DNA from: Altererythrobacter sp. KTW20L
Lineage (GTDB): Bacteria; Pseudomonadota; Alphaproteobacteria; Sphingomonadales; Sphingomonadaceae
Length of the DNA stretch: 64,000 nucleotides
Direction: 5' to 3'
Assembly (NCBI RefSeq): GCF_023501975.1
Contig: NZ_JAMFLH010000003.1
Coordinates: 186,001-250,000 of the forward strand
Shown here: piece after piece, positions 32,734 to 41,471 of the stretch
How the letters are laid out: each line of letters opens with the position of its first letter
Position numbering within the stretch: the stretch's first letter is position 1
The notes under the pieces: model-generated
What the model was told of the DNA's origin: nothing
The model's database searches: none
Seen by the model: only the letters and a program-made list of their open reading frames with translations
Translations under genes and position numbers: made by a program

Positions 32734-34304
32734 GGCCTGATCTCGTCAAAGTCCACGCCAATATCTTCGGCCATCACCATTGCGGTGGCGCGCCCAGCAC
32801 CGAACACGCCACCGCCGGGATGCTGGAACGGGCCGACGAGGTAGAGCCGCTCGACCCCCGGCACGCGGTACTGGCCCAGTTCCGGCGTGGGGCGGTGGCT
32901 GCCTGATTGATAGGTGGTCGTGGCAATGCCGTGGAGGTCACCGCGGTAGAAGCTGGGGCTGGTGCGTTCCATGTCGACCGGACTATCGCAGTGGTAGTCG
33001 AGCACCACATCGGGCACGTTCTCGATAAAGTCGCCCATCCGGCTGATGATGCCATCGGCAAATTCGCGCTTGGCATCATCCCAGTTGCGCCCGTCCTTGC
33101 GGGTGTATGGCACGTAGTCCCAGGCGTGGAAGATCGCCTTGCCATCGGGCGCGCGGCTGGGATCGTGCTGGGTCAGTTGCCCGACGCCGACCAGCGGCGT
33201 GGGGCTGAAATTGCCATAGCGCAGCTCGTCGAAGGCGCGGCGCATGTCCTCGTATTCCGCCGGCATCAGTTCGTACATTACCGCCGACAAGTTGCTGCCG
33301 TCCGCCGCCTTGGCCTTGAACTTCATCGGTGCGTCGAGCGCAGCATGGACGGTGAAGCAGGCGGCATCGGTGATGTGGGTGCGCAGCGCGTTCTTCGCCA
33401 CGTTCGCAGGGAGCGAAGGCACCATGTCGGGCAGCACGTGCGGGTGGATCGCGCCGATGATGCCATCGGTACAGGACAACCGCTCGCCATCATCCAGCAC
33501 CACGCCGCAGGCCTGCGCGCCATCGGTGACGACCTCGCGAACGACCTTGTTCGCCAGCACCGTGCCGCCGTGGTCGCGGATGCAGGCGATCAGGGCATTG
33601 GTCAGGCTGCCCGACCCGCCGACCGGCACGCCGAAGCCGAACTTCTCGAGGAAGCCGAGGAACACATAGGCCCCGATGCCGGTCGATTTCTCGTCCGGGC
33701 TAACGAGGTTCTCGCCCGCCACGCGGCCGAAGTGGGCCTTGACCTTGTCGTGCTCGAACAGCTCTTCCATCAGGTCGAAGGTGGAGACCGCCATGGTCCG
33801 CATGATCTCGCGGCCCTCGGCGCTCTGGTCCATCATCGCGGTCTGCGCGCCCATCGGCATCGGCGGGGAATAGAGCCCGGCCTGGATCATCGGCAGCCAC
33901 TGTGCGGCCTGCTCGCTCATCTTGAGGAAGGTATCGGCATCCTTGCGGCTGAACCGGGCAATGGCCTCGGCGCTTTTCGCCGGATTGCGGTGTAGCGGCA
34001 GGGTCGAGCCATCCTCCCACACGCTCATCATCGGCGTATCGGGGAACACGTATTTGAGGCCGTATTTTGATTTCAGGCCAAGGTCGTCGTTCAAGAGCAG
34101 CGGATTGCCCTGGATGAAGATGTGGCTCATCGAATGCTGGTCGTGCATGTAGCCGGGCAGCGTCAGTTCGCGGCTGACCACCCCGCCGCCGAACCATTCG
34201 TTGCGTTCCAGCACCAGCACCCGCTTGCCCGCACAGGCGAGATAGGCGCCCGCGACCAGCCCGTTGTGGCCCGATCCGATGATAATGATATCTGCGTCGC
34301 TCAT
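32730..34304 (-). CDS. Phytoene-desaturase-like FAD oxidoreductase (CrtO/PYROXD2 type)
   Basis: A 524-residue flavoprotein. The FAD fold IIIIGSGHNGLVAGAYLA is at the N-terminus, then ERNEWFGGGVVSREL, and the C-terminal FAD contact is LYLVGPFQHPGGGVFGAGR. This is the CrtI/CrtO/PYROXD2 superfamily. No carotenoid genes (phytoene synthase, cyclase) are near, so a role on another hydrophobic substrate in this catabolic operon is more likely. It overlaps the 72-residue gene by 4 bases. A palindromic repeat lies upstream. Confidence 0.88.
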   Translation of the reverse strand: MSDADIIIIGSGHNGLVAGAYLACAGKRVLVLERNEWFGGGVVSRELTLPGYMHDQHSMSHIFIQGNPLLLNDDLGLKSKYGLKYVFPDTPMMSVWEDGSTLPLHRNPAKSAEAIARFSRKDADTFLKMSEQAAQWLPMIQAGLYSPPMPMGAQTAMMDQSAEGREIMRTMAVSTFDLMEELFEHDKVKAHFGRVAGENLVSPDEKSTGIGAYVFLGFLEKFGFGVPVGGSGSLTNALIACIRDHGGTVLANKVVREVVTDGAQACGVVLDDGERLSCTDGIIGAIHPHVLPDMVPSLPANVAKNALRTHITDAACFTVHAALDAPMKFKAKAADGSNLSAVMYELMPAEYEDMRRAFDELRYGNFSPTPLVGVGQLTQHDPSRAPDGKAIFHAWDYVPYTRKDGRNWDDAKREFADGIISRMGDFIENVPDVVLDYHCDSPVDMERTSPSFYRGDLHGIATTTYQSGSHRPTPELGQYRVPGVERLYLVGPFQHPGGGVFGAGRATAMVMAEDIGVDFDEIRP

Positions 34305-34321
34305 CTAAAATGCTCCGTGAT

Positions 34322-34388
34322 CCGTTCGTGTCGAGCGAAGTCGAGACACCTCGCGCCATGGCCTCTCGACTTCGCTCGAGGCGAACGG
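34322..34388. repeat. Intergenic palindromic repeat, copy 3 of 3
   Basis: The left arm (34322-34348) is identical to copies 1 and 2. The right arm (34362-34388) is diverged at its ends but keeps CTCGACTTCGCTCGA. It lies between the flavoprotein start and the end of the upstream serine hydrolase gene. Confidence 0.9.
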
Positions 34389-34405
34389 AGGTTGGGGGTT
34401 ATGCA

Positions 34406-35566
34406 TTAGAGGCACGCGCTCAGCGCGAGGTCCGACAACTTGCCGCAGCGTTCGATATTCGCTGCCTGGGTCATCACGCCCGCGCTGACGAGGGAGAAGG
34501 TCATGTCCGCTTCGGGGTCGATCCAGAACATGGTCGATCCGGCGCCGTAGTTGCCGAAAGTTTCGGGGCTGGAAAGCTGGCCGAACAGGTGCTGGAACAC
34601 GCCCCCTCCTTTCCCGAAAGTTGGCCCGCGCACCTGGAACCCGAGGCCCTGGTTGGCGGGCGGCACCTGCCACCCGGCTTTCAGCGCCACGCCCTTGTAG
34701 AGCTCGTTCGGCTTGTCGCCGGTGTGGACCCGCCGCGCCAACCGCACCATGCGGGGGGAGAGGATACGCGCTCCATCCAGCTCGCCCTCGCGCCGCAGCA
34801 TCTCGGCAAAGCGCCACAGATCGCCCGCCGTGCTGGCACAGCCGACATGCGGGGCCTCTACCTGTGGATCCTCGAACAGCGCATGGTCGCCTTCGATATT
34901 GCGGCTGAGGTGCTTGATCGGCACCGTGCCGCGCATGTCGGGGCGGACGTGGCGCTTGTCGAGATCGGTCCGCAGGCCCATCGAGGTGTCCGCCATGCCC
35001 AAGGGCGCGAACAGGTCTTCGTGCAGCAGCGTCTGGTAGTTGCGGCCCTTGGGGTCGGTGCGGACCAGGGCCATGCCCATCAGCACGTGGTTGACCAGCG
35101 GCGAATAGTCGCTCTTTTCGCCGGGCTTGCTGGTGCCGTGGACGTGGGCGATGCTTTCGTCGAACAGCTCCTGCAGCCGGTCGAGGAACATGCCGGGCTT
35201 CGGGCTCCACACGCCCGGCATCCCGGACTGGTGGGTGAGCAGGTGGAAGAATGTCGCCTCGTCACGCGGGGCGCCGGTGAATTCGGGCAGCACGTCGCGC
35301 ACGCGGGTGTTGAGGCTGAAGCGCCCCTCCTCGATCGCCCGCATCACCAGAACGTTGGTGAAGGCCTTGGTGACCGAAAACAGGCTGAACACGTCGTCCA
35401 GCTTCAAGGGCCGCTCGCCATTGGCATAGGCGTGCCCGATAGCCTGCTCGAACACCGGCCTGCCGCCGCGCCCGATCTTCAGCACGACGCCATAATAATC
35501 GCCGCGCGCGATATCGGCTTCGATCACAGCTGCCAGCTGGTCCAGCCGTTCCTGCCACATGGTCAT
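34406..35566 (-). CDS. Serine hydrolase, beta-lactamase/family VIII esterase-like
   Basis: A 386-residue protein of the serine beta-lactamase fold. The SxxK catalytic motif is SVTK (in FSLFSVTKAFTN, near residue 65). The YxN-like Tyr is in KSDYSPLVNH near 160. No signal peptide is seen, so it is likely cytoplasmic, as in family VIII carboxylesterases such as EstB. The ATG at 35566 follows GGAGGGGAG at 5 bases; that purine run is part of a hairpin repeat. A second hydrolase of the same family is the first gene of the operon. Confidence 0.9.
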   Translation of the reverse strand: MTMWQERLDQLAAVIEADIARGDYYGVVLKIGRGGRPVFEQAIGHAYANGERPLKLDDVFSLFSVTKAFTNVLVMRAIEEGRFSLNTRVRDVLPEFTGAPRDEATFFHLLTHQSGMPGVWSPKPGMFLDRLQELFDESIAHVHGTSKPGEKSDYSPLVNHVLMGMALVRTDPKGRNYQTLLHEDLFAPLGMADTSMGLRTDLDKRHVRPDMRGTVPIKHLSRNIEGDHALFEDPQVEAPHVGCASTAGDLWRFAEMLRREGELDGARILSPRMVRLARRVHTGDKPNELYKGVALKAGWQVPPANQGLGFQVRGPTFGKGGGVFQHLFGQLSSPETFGNYGAGSTMFWIDPEADMTFSLVSAGVMTQAANIERCGKLSDLALSACL

Positions 35567-35571
35567 GCTAT

Positions 35572-35580
35572 CTCCCCTCC
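35572..35580 (-). promoter_or_regulatory. Ribosome binding site inside a hairpin arm
   Basis: GGAGGGGAG on the minus strand, 5 bases before ATG 35566. Most of it is also the 3' arm of the CCCCTCCCGC hairpin at 35574-35595, so folding of the RNA would hide it. Confidence 0.65.
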
Positions 35581-35670
35581 CGCTTGCGGGAGGGGCCGGG
35601 GGTGGGCCTGTCCCGCACGAGTGGTCGCTGTTGTGCGCCCACCCCTGACCCCTCCCGCAAGCGGGAGGGG
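35574..35670. repeat. Compound hairpin repeat, outward pair
   Basis: Two 22-base hairpins (35574-35595 and 35649-35670), with the same arms as the element at 20456-20542. Here the GGGGGTGGG and CCCACCCC flanks face each other across a 27-base spacer, the reverse of the arrangement at 20 kb. Confidence 0.88.
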
Positions 35671-35702
35671 GACTTGTTGTTCGATGGCGAAATCGCGTTC
35701 CA

Positions 35703-36455
35703 TCACCCCGCCGCGATAATCCCGCCGTCGACCGCCAGCATGGCCCCGTTGATAAAGCTCGCCTCGTCGCTCAGCAGGAAAGCCGCCGCCTGGGCCACGT
35801 CCAGCGGCGTGCCGTTGCGGCGCAGCGGGATGTTCTTTGCGCGCTGTTCGTATTGCTCGGCCGTCACGAAGCCTTCGGTGGCGGGCGTGGGCACCGATCC
35901 CGGCGCGATGGCGTTGACGCGAATGCCGCGCGGGCCAAGCTCGCCCGCCAGCACCTTGGTCAGGCCCGCGATGCCCGCCTTGATCGTGGTATAGGCCCCG
36001 GTATTGGGTCGCCCCCGATAGGCGACCGGGCTGGAATAGTTGAGAATGTTGCCGGGCGTGTTCTCGTCACGGTGGGCGAGGAAGGCCTGCACCCCCCAGA
36101 ACACGCTTTTCAGGCCTGCCGACAGCATCCGGTCGAGTGTCTCCTCGGTCACGGCCTCGATCGGCTCGTAGACCAGCACGCTGGCGTTGTTGATCACCGC
36201 CCGCAGCGGACCTGCATCACGCGCGAAATCCTCCGCCAGTTGCAGGAACTCCGCCCGGCTGCCGCAATCGGCGCCATAGCTGAAGGCGCGGCCCCCATCG
36301 GCGATGATCGCTTCGGCCACGGCCAGCGCGGTTTCGCCATTGATATCGGCGATCCCGACAATAGCGCCTTCTGCCGCCAGATGCCGCGCGATCCCTTCGC
36401 CCAAGCCCCGCCCGGCGCCGGAAATCAGAATCGGCTGGCCGTCAAAGCGTCCCAT
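35703..36455 (-). CDS. SDR-family oxidoreductase
   Basis: A 250-residue classical short-chain dehydrogenase: cofactor motif SGAGRGLGEG near residue 11, NNAS near 88, catalytic Ser in NYSSPVAY near 139 and YTTIK near 152. The ADIN at strand 2 suggests NAD. The ATG 36455 overlaps the stop of the SnoaL-like gene by one base (TAATG), so the two are coupled. Substrate unknown. Confidence 0.93.
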   Translation of the reverse strand: MGRFDGQPILISGAGRGLGEGIARHLAAEGAIVGIADINGETALAVAEAIIADGGRAFSYGADCGSRAEFLQLAEDFARDAGPLRAVINNASVLVYEPIEAVTEETLDRMLSAGLKSVFWGVQAFLAHRDENTPGNILNYSSPVAYRGRPNTGAYTTIKAGIAGLTKVLAGELGPRGIRVNAIAPGSVPTPATEGFVTAEQYEQRAKNIPLRRNGTPLDVAQAAAFLLSDEASFINGAMLAVDGGIIAAG

Positions 36456-36868
36456 TACTCCATTCCGAACAGCTTGGCGGTGTAATGCGAATCCATGTAC
36501 TCGCGCATCGCGTCGATCTTGCCGTTCGAGACTTCGAACACCCAGCAATAATCGTTGTCGTACACCAGCCCGTCCATCGTCTTGCCGGTGGAATTGCTCT
36601 CCACGCAGACCCACGGACCGACGCTGAACATGTTCTGCACATGGATCTTGGGATCGCCCGGCATGAACATGCCGCGCACGGGCGCGAGGAACTTGTCGAT
36701 GATGTCCATGCCCACGTGCTTGCCAGATCCGGCGATGTCCTTGACCTTGGGCTCCCACACCGAATGCTCGTGGTAGAAGGCACGCAGCGCCTCCAGGTCG
36801 CCCGAGGACAGCACCTTGAAGAAATCGAGCACCAACTGCTCCTCGGCGTTCTTGGCTTCGACCATCAC
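36455..36868 (-). CDS. NTF2/SnoaL-like protein
   Basis: A 137-residue alpha+beta barrel protein. The pattern VLDFFKVLSSGDLEALRAFYHE at the start and GKIDAMREYMDSHYTAKLF at the end is that of SnoaL and limonene-epoxide hydrolase-like proteins. Members are isomerases, cyclases or epoxide hydrolases, so a ring-forming or ring-opening step is possible. It overlaps the second NTF2-like gene by 4 bases. Confidence 0.82.
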   Translation of the reverse strand: MMVEAKNAEEQLVLDFFKVLSSGDLEALRAFYHEHSVWEPKVKDIAGSGKHVGMDIIDKFLAPVRGMFMPGDPKIHVQNMFSVGPWVCVESNSTGKTMDGLVYDNDYCWVFEVSNGKIDAMREYMDSHYTAKLFGME

Positions 36869-37341
36869 TTGATTCCTCTTGCTTCATCGCTGGGGGCGGG
36901 AATGTTGGGCATGGCGCCGCCCGAATGGAGCACCACGCGCCCATAGCGGCTCATGAAGCGCCACTTGCCTTCGCTCAGCACGTAGTGATCGTCGAACCCG
37001 CCGACATAGATCGCGCCCGAAGGCTGCGGCGGCTCGGTGCCTTCGTGGCTCGACAGCATGGTGAGGTAATTGGTGCCGCGCGCCTCGGTTTCGGAAATCA
37101 CCTCGACCAGCACATTGGTGACGATGTGGCGCACCAGGATGGGCGGGCGGTCGCGGAAGATCGCCTGCACCCTGTCGCGCCCGTGATAGGGATGGTCGGG
37201 CTGGAACGGCCGGGCAAGCTGGCAATCCTCGGTGAACAGGTCGGCCAGGGCCTCGTGATCGCCGTTGTCGGCAAATTTGGCGAACAATAGCGGCAGCTTG
37301 GCGACTTCGACCTCTATCCTGAGGCGCTTCTTGTCCTTCAT
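36865..37341 (-). CDS. NTF2/SnoaL-like protein (SnoaL_4-like)
   Basis: A 158-residue protein with the NTF2-like pattern: a first helix (VAKLPLLFAKFADNGDHEAL), the FTEDC turn and a C-terminal GKWRFMSRYGRVVLHSGG strand pair. It is of the type seen next to ring dioxygenases and dehydratases. ATG 37341 is used since it gives a 4-base overlap with the upstream gene; the longer frame is not protein-like. Confidence 0.8.
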   Translation of the reverse strand: MKDKKRLRIEVEVAKLPLLFAKFADNGDHEALADLFTEDCQLARPFQPDHPYHGRDRVQAIFRDRPPILVRHIVTNVLVEVISETEARGTNYLTMLSSHEGTEPPQPSGAIYVGGFDDHYVLSEGKWRFMSRYGRVVLHSGGAMPNIPAPSDEARGIK

Positions 37342-37760
37342 GCCTCGGCCCCCTCGGCGTCGATCTCGGCGAAGGCCTCGTTGGCCAGCCGGAAACTGTC
37401 GACCGCCGCAGGGATGCCGCCATAGATACCCACCTGCAGCAGGACTTCGCGGATCTCCTCGCGGCTCAGGCCGTTGTTGAGCGCGCCGCGGATATGGATT
37501 TTCAGCTCGTGGCTGCGGTTGAGGATCGCGATCATGGCGAGGTTGATCAGGCTGCGGTCGCGCAGCGGCAGGCCCTCGCGGCCCCAGTTCCAGCCCCAGC
37601 AATAGGTCGTGACCAGTTCCTGCAGCGGCTCGTTGAAGGGCCCGCTTTTCGCCAGCGCCTTGTCGACATAGGCATCGCCCAGCACCTGGCGGCGGATCGC
37701 CATTCCCCGGTCGAACATCTCGGCTCCGGTCATGTCAGGGGCGCTCTTCTTGTCGGTCAT
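37338..37760 (-). CDS. Carboxymuconolactone decarboxylase-family protein (PcaC/AhpD fold)
   Basis: A 140-residue all-helical protein. The segments LQELVTTYCWGWNWGREGLPLRDRSLINLAM and IHIRGALNNGLSREEIREVLLQ are the family core. The CxxC of AhpD-type peroxidase partners is missing, so a PcaC-like decarboxylase or related function is more likely. It lies 13 bases after the first serine hydrolase gene, in the same operon. Confidence 0.88.
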   Translation of the reverse strand: MTDKKSAPDMTGAEMFDRGMAIRRQVLGDAYVDKALAKSGPFNEPLQELVTTYCWGWNWGREGLPLRDRSLINLAMIAILNRSHELKIHIRGALNNGLSREEIREVLLQVGIYGGIPAAVDSFRLANEAFAEIDAEGAEA

Positions 37761-37773
37761 CGCAGGTTATCCT

Positions 37774-39003
37774 TCACAGAACGGAGTAGGCGGCGTCGAT
37801 CAGCCGCCGCGCGCGCGGGCCGTTGGTGCCCACCGCATGCATCTGGTTGCAGCAGTAAGAGAAGCCGAGTTTCGCATCGGGATCGCCGAACCCGATCGAC
37901 CCGCCAAGACCGTGGTGGCCGAAGCTGCGCATATTCGGCCCCATGTACACCGCTTCCGGCGTGTTGAGCAAAACCCCCAGCCCCTGGTGATAGGGGCGTT
38001 CCTGCAGCAGTTCTGTCTGGTTGTGCTGCTCGGTAATCATGGCCTCAAGCCTGTCCTTCGACATCAGCGACACGCCATCGACCTCGCCCACGGTCGCGCC
38101 ATAGATCCGTGCCACGCCGCGGGCATTGCCGTGGCCCGATCCGCTGGCGATCTCGCAGGTGCGCCAGACGGGGCTGTTCATCGTGGTGTGCCACGGCTCT
38201 GCGGGGTTCTGCAGGAAAGCGAAGCTGCGCAGCACGGCGCCATCCTGCCAGCCTTCGGGCGTGGTCGGCTTGTCCGGCACGGCCTGGTCCTTGGCCGCGA
38301 ACAGCCGTGCGCCGGTGTTGGGCAGCACTTCGGCCACGTGCGCCTGTTCGCCCTCATCCATCCCGCCGATGGCATATTCGGCATGGAGCGGCCCGGTGAC
38401 GTTCTCGCGCAGGAAGGGACCCACGGTCATGCCCGTCACCCGCCGCATGATCTCGCCCAGCAGGAAGCCCTGGTTGTGGACGTGATAGGCCGCACGGGTG
38501 CCCGGCTGCCACAGCGGCTCCTGTACTTCCAGGGCCTTGATATAGGCGGCATAATCGAAGAACCCGCCGGGATACATGGTGTCGGTGGTCAGCACCGGGA
38601 TCGCCGCCAGGTGATCGAGGCACCAGCGCACAAGGATGTCCTGTTTCCCGTTCTGGGCGAATTCGGGCCAGTAATGCGCCACCGGCTTGTCGATATCGAT
38701 CAGGCCCTTGTCGACGCACATGTTGAAGGCGATGCCGGTCACGCCCTTGGCCACGCTCATCATGCAGACGGTTGAATGGGCGTCCCATTCGCGGGTGCGG
38801 CCCGCATCGGCCCAGCCGCCCCACAGGTCCACCACGGTCTCACCATCGACCTCGACCGAGCAGCCCGCGCCCAGTTCCTCTTCCACGGTGAAATTTTCGA
38901 CGAAGGCTTCCCACACCGGCGTGAACTTCTCGTCCACGATCCCGTTCAGGGTGTAGCTGCCGCCGCGCGCCTCGAAAGTTTCGCAGAAGTCGTAATGACC
39001 CAA
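37774..39003 (-). CDS. Serine hydrolase, beta-lactamase/EstB-like
   Basis: A 409-residue protein of the beta-lactamase fold. The SxxK motif is SVAK (in MMSVAKGVTG, near residue 83) and the Tyr motif is in YHVHNQGFLLGE near 180. The FGHHGLGGSIGFGDP segment near the end is the HxG-like element typical of EstB-type esterases. It is the first gene of the leftward operon 39.0-31.7 kb. A perfect 12-bp palindrome lies 34 bases upstream of its ATG. Confidence 0.9.
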   Translation of the reverse strand: MGHYDFCETFEARGGSYTLNGIVDEKFTPVWEAFVENFTVEEELGAGCSVEVDGETVVDLWGGWADAGRTREWDAHSTVCMMSVAKGVTGIAFNMCVDKGLIDIDKPVAHYWPEFAQNGKQDILVRWCLDHLAAIPVLTTDTMYPGGFFDYAAYIKALEVQEPLWQPGTRAAYHVHNQGFLLGEIMRRVTGMTVGPFLRENVTGPLHAEYAIGGMDEGEQAHVAEVLPNTGARLFAAKDQAVPDKPTTPEGWQDGAVLRSFAFLQNPAEPWHTTMNSPVWRTCEIASGSGHGNARGVARIYGATVGEVDGVSLMSKDRLEAMITEQHNQTELLQERPYHQGLGVLLNTPEAVYMGPNMRSFGHHGLGGSIGFGDPDAKLGFSYCCNQMHAVGTNGPRARRLIDAAYSVL

Positions 39004-39036
39004 CAGTTCTCTCCCCGGTGCCGTCTAATGCGGCTC

Positions 39037-39048
39037 TAACGATCGTTA
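39037..39048. promoter_or_regulatory. Candidate operator TAACGATCGTTA
   Basis: A perfect 12-bp palindrome 34 bases ahead of the first gene of the leftward catabolic operon. Its form is like that of TetR- or MarR-type operator sites. No regulator gene is next to it. Function is inference. Confidence 0.45.
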
Positions 39049-39082
39049 ATGCTAGGCCAGCGGGGCGACAAGTGAAAGGGGC

Positions 39083-40291
39083 TTAGGCAGCAGAATCGCT
39101 CCACCCGTGGTCGAGGAACCGCACGGCGCAAGCCGCGAGGAAGGCCGCGCCCTTGGGCAGGGCGGCTTCATCCACCATCATCCGGCTGGAATGGATGCCG
39201 CAACAGCTTTTCCAGTCCGACCCGTCCTTGGCCACGCCGAGGAACAGCATCGCGCCGGGGACTTTCTCCAGCACATAGGAAAAATCCTCCGCCCCCATCA
39301 GCGAGTGCGGCAGGCGCTGCCAGCCGTCTTCTCCGCCCATGTCCTTGGCCACCGTTTCGGCCAGCGACACGGCGCGCGGATCGTTGAGGGTGACAGGGAA
39401 ACCCGGTGTCACGACCACGTCAGCCTCGCAACCGTGGGCCCGCGCGGTGTGCTCAGCCACATCGACCAGCGCGGCGTGGACCGCCAACCGCCGTTCGGCC
39501 GACAGCGTGCGGATCGTGCCGCGCATGTGAGCCATGTCGGGAATGATGTTGTGCGCCGTGCCCGCCTCGATCATGGAAACCGTCACCACGGTCGCCTCGG
39601 CCGCGGAAAAGCGGCGGGTGACCATGGCCTGGATCGCCATTACGATGGCGGCGGCGGCAGGCACCGGATCGGCCGTATCGTGCGGCAGACTGGCATGGCC
39701 GCCGCGACCGGTGATCTCGATGTCGAACTGGTCGGCCGCCGCCAGCATGGCGCCATCCTTGCCCGCGAGCACGCCGTGCGGCGAATTGGGCATGATGTGG
39801 AGCGCGAAAGCGGCGTCGGGCCAGGGATCCAGCAGTCCGTCGTCAATCATGAAGCGCGCGCCGTGCCAGCCTTCCTCGCCCGGCTGGAACATGAAGCGGA
39901 CCTCGCCCGCCAGCTCGTCCTGCCGCTCGGCCAGGATGCGCGCGGCGCCGGCCAGCATGGCGGTGTGGGTATCGTGGCCGCAGGCGTGCATGCGGCCGGG
40001 GATGGTCGAGGCGAACGGCAGGCCGGTGTTTTCCGGCATCGGAAGCGCGTCCATGTCGCCGCGCAGCAGGACCGACGGACCGGGTTTTGCGCCCTTCAGC
40101 GTAGCGACCGCGCCGGTGCACGACGTGCCTGTCCGCCATTCCAGCGGCAGGTCCGCGAGTTCGGCCCGCACCTTGGCGAGGGTCAGCGGGGTGTCGAGGC
40201 CAAGTTCCGGCTCGGCATGGATCGCGCGGCGCAGGGCGGTGATGCGCGGCTCAATGGCGCGCGCGGCTTCGAGGAGGTTTTCGGTCAGCAT
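39083..40291 (-). CDS. M20-family amidohydrolase/aminoacylase
   Basis: A 402-residue metallopeptidase-fold enzyme of the M20D group (hippurate hydrolase, IAA-amino acid hydrolase). The motifs LRGDMDALPM near residue 75, MHACGHDTHTAML near 103 and QPGEEGWHGA near 138 supply the metal ligands and catalytic Glu. The dimerisation domain includes TGRGGHASLPH. It frees a carboxylic acid from an N-acyl amino acid or amide. ATG 40291 gives the usual length; the longer frame is not real. Confidence 0.93.
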   Translation of the reverse strand: MLTENLLEAARAIEPRITALRRAIHAEPELGLDTPLTLAKVRAELADLPLEWRTGTSCTGAVATLKGAKPGPSVLLRGDMDALPMPENTGLPFASTIPGRMHACGHDTHTAMLAGAARILAERQDELAGEVRFMFQPGEEGWHGARFMIDDGLLDPWPDAAFALHIMPNSPHGVLAGKDGAMLAAADQFDIEITGRGGHASLPHDTADPVPAAAAIVMAIQAMVTRRFSAAEATVVTVSMIEAGTAHNIIPDMAHMRGTIRTLSAERRLAVHAALVDVAEHTARAHGCEADVVVTPGFPVTLNDPRAVSLAETVAKDMGGEDGWQRLPHSLMGAEDFSYVLEKVPGAMLFLGVAKDGSDWKSCCGIHSSRMMVDEAALPKGAAFLAACAVRFLDHGWSDSAA

Positions 40292-40442
40292 GGGCGGGTT
40301 GTATCGCGCCGCCGGTTGATGCGCCAGCCGCCATCGCAACCGGTGTATGGCCTGATGAACGGTTCCCCAAGTGCGACAGAAATGGGCCAGACACACATTT
40401 GGCGTGGCATTTTTCCCCTTGGCGTGGTTTAGGCGGTTCGAC

Positions 40443-41471
40443 ATGCATGGCGCCATCCATCTGTTCGACCGCCTGCCACAGGTCGACGTCCCGCAGCCGA
40501 GTGCCGAGGGACGTCCGATTGCCGCTGTCCGCAGCGAACCGCTGGTCGGCCTGATCCGCAATCCGCACAGCCACGGCAACGAAGGCTCGCCGGTCGATGT
40601 GGGCGACGTGCCGGGCGTGATTGTCGCCTCGCCATCGCGGCGCAACGAACTGCCCGAAATCCTCGCCAATTTCGCCGCCAAGGGCGTCGATTTCATCGCT
40701 ATCGATGGCGGTGACGGCACGGTGCGCGACGTGCTGACGACCGGCGCTGGCGTGTTCGGCGAAAGCTGGCCGGCACTGATCATCATGCCCAGCGGCAAGA
40801 CCAATGCCCTGGCCCATGACCTTGGCATCCGTTCGGGCTGGACCCTGGCCGAAGCGCTCGATGCCGCCCGCCGCGACAAGACCGTGGTGCGCCGTCCGCT
40901 GGTCGTCGCGCAGCATGATAACGAAAGCGCCCAGGTGCGCGGCTTCGTGTTGGGCGCGGGGGTCTATACCCAGGCGATCAGCCTGGGTCAGAATGCCCAC
41001 GACTTCGGCGTTTTCAATGCTGCCGGAGTGGGTGTGACCGCGGCATGGAGCCTGTTGCAGGCCCTGTTCGGCAGCCCCGGCAACGTATGGCGCCGCGCCA
41101 CCCGCATGCGGTTGCGCGATGCCACAGGGGCCGACCTGCCGCACGCTGGCGGCTCACCGGCGGACGAGCGTTATGCCCTCTTCGTTTCCACGTTGGAGAC
41201 CTTCCCCGCTGGCCTGCGTCCGTTCAAGGGCATCGAGGCCCCGCTGCGCCTCGCCCTGCTCGACAATTCGCGCTGGCGGGTACTGCTGCGCCTGCCGCTG
41301 ATCTTCCGCGGCAATGCCGGCAAGGGCACGCAGCGCATGGGCTATCAGGCACTGGGGCTGGAAGCGTTCGATTTCGATATCGGGGACCGGTTCATCCTCG
41401 ATGGCGAGGCTTTCCCACCCGGTTCCTACCGTGTCACCCCCGGTCCGCGCCTGCGCTTTATCGTTCCGTGA
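40443..41471 (+). CDS. Diacylglycerol kinase-family protein
   Basis: A 342-residue protein with the diacylglycerol/sphingosine kinase catalytic fold. The phosphate-binding GGDGTV motif is near residue 88 (IAIDGGDGTVRDVL), followed by MPSGKTNALAHDL, equivalent to the PxGTxND element of the family. A C-terminal beta domain ends in FDFDIGDRFILDGEAFPPG. The usual product is a phosphorylated lipid such as phosphatidic acid. I chose ATG 40443 over GTG 40371 because AGGCGG lies before it and the added residues are unlike the family. Its stop overlaps the start of the next gene (GTGA). Confidence 0.87.
   Translation: MHGAIHLFDRLPQVDVPQPSAEGRPIAAVRSEPLVGLIRNPHSHGNEGSPVDVGDVPGVIVASPSRRNELPEILANFAAKGVDFIAIDGGDGTVRDVLTTGAGVFGESWPALIIMPSGKTNALAHDLGIRSGWTLAEALDAARRDKTVVRRPLVVAQHDNESAQVRGFVLGAGVYTQAISLGQNAHDFGVFNAAGVGVTAAWSLLQALFGSPGNVWRRATRMRLRDATGADLPHAGGSPADERYALFVSTLETFPAGLRPFKGIEAPLRLALLDNSRWRVLLRLPLIFRGNAGKGTQRMGYQALGLEAFDFDIGDRFILDGEAFPPGSYRVTPGPRLRFIVP

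Noticed and set aside
32730-34304. Part of a carotenoid or terpenoid biosynthesis cluster (with dxs and P450)
   Set aside because: No phytoene synthase, cyclase, prenyltransferase or terpene synthase gene is in the window, and dxs is 15 kb away among housekeeping genes.
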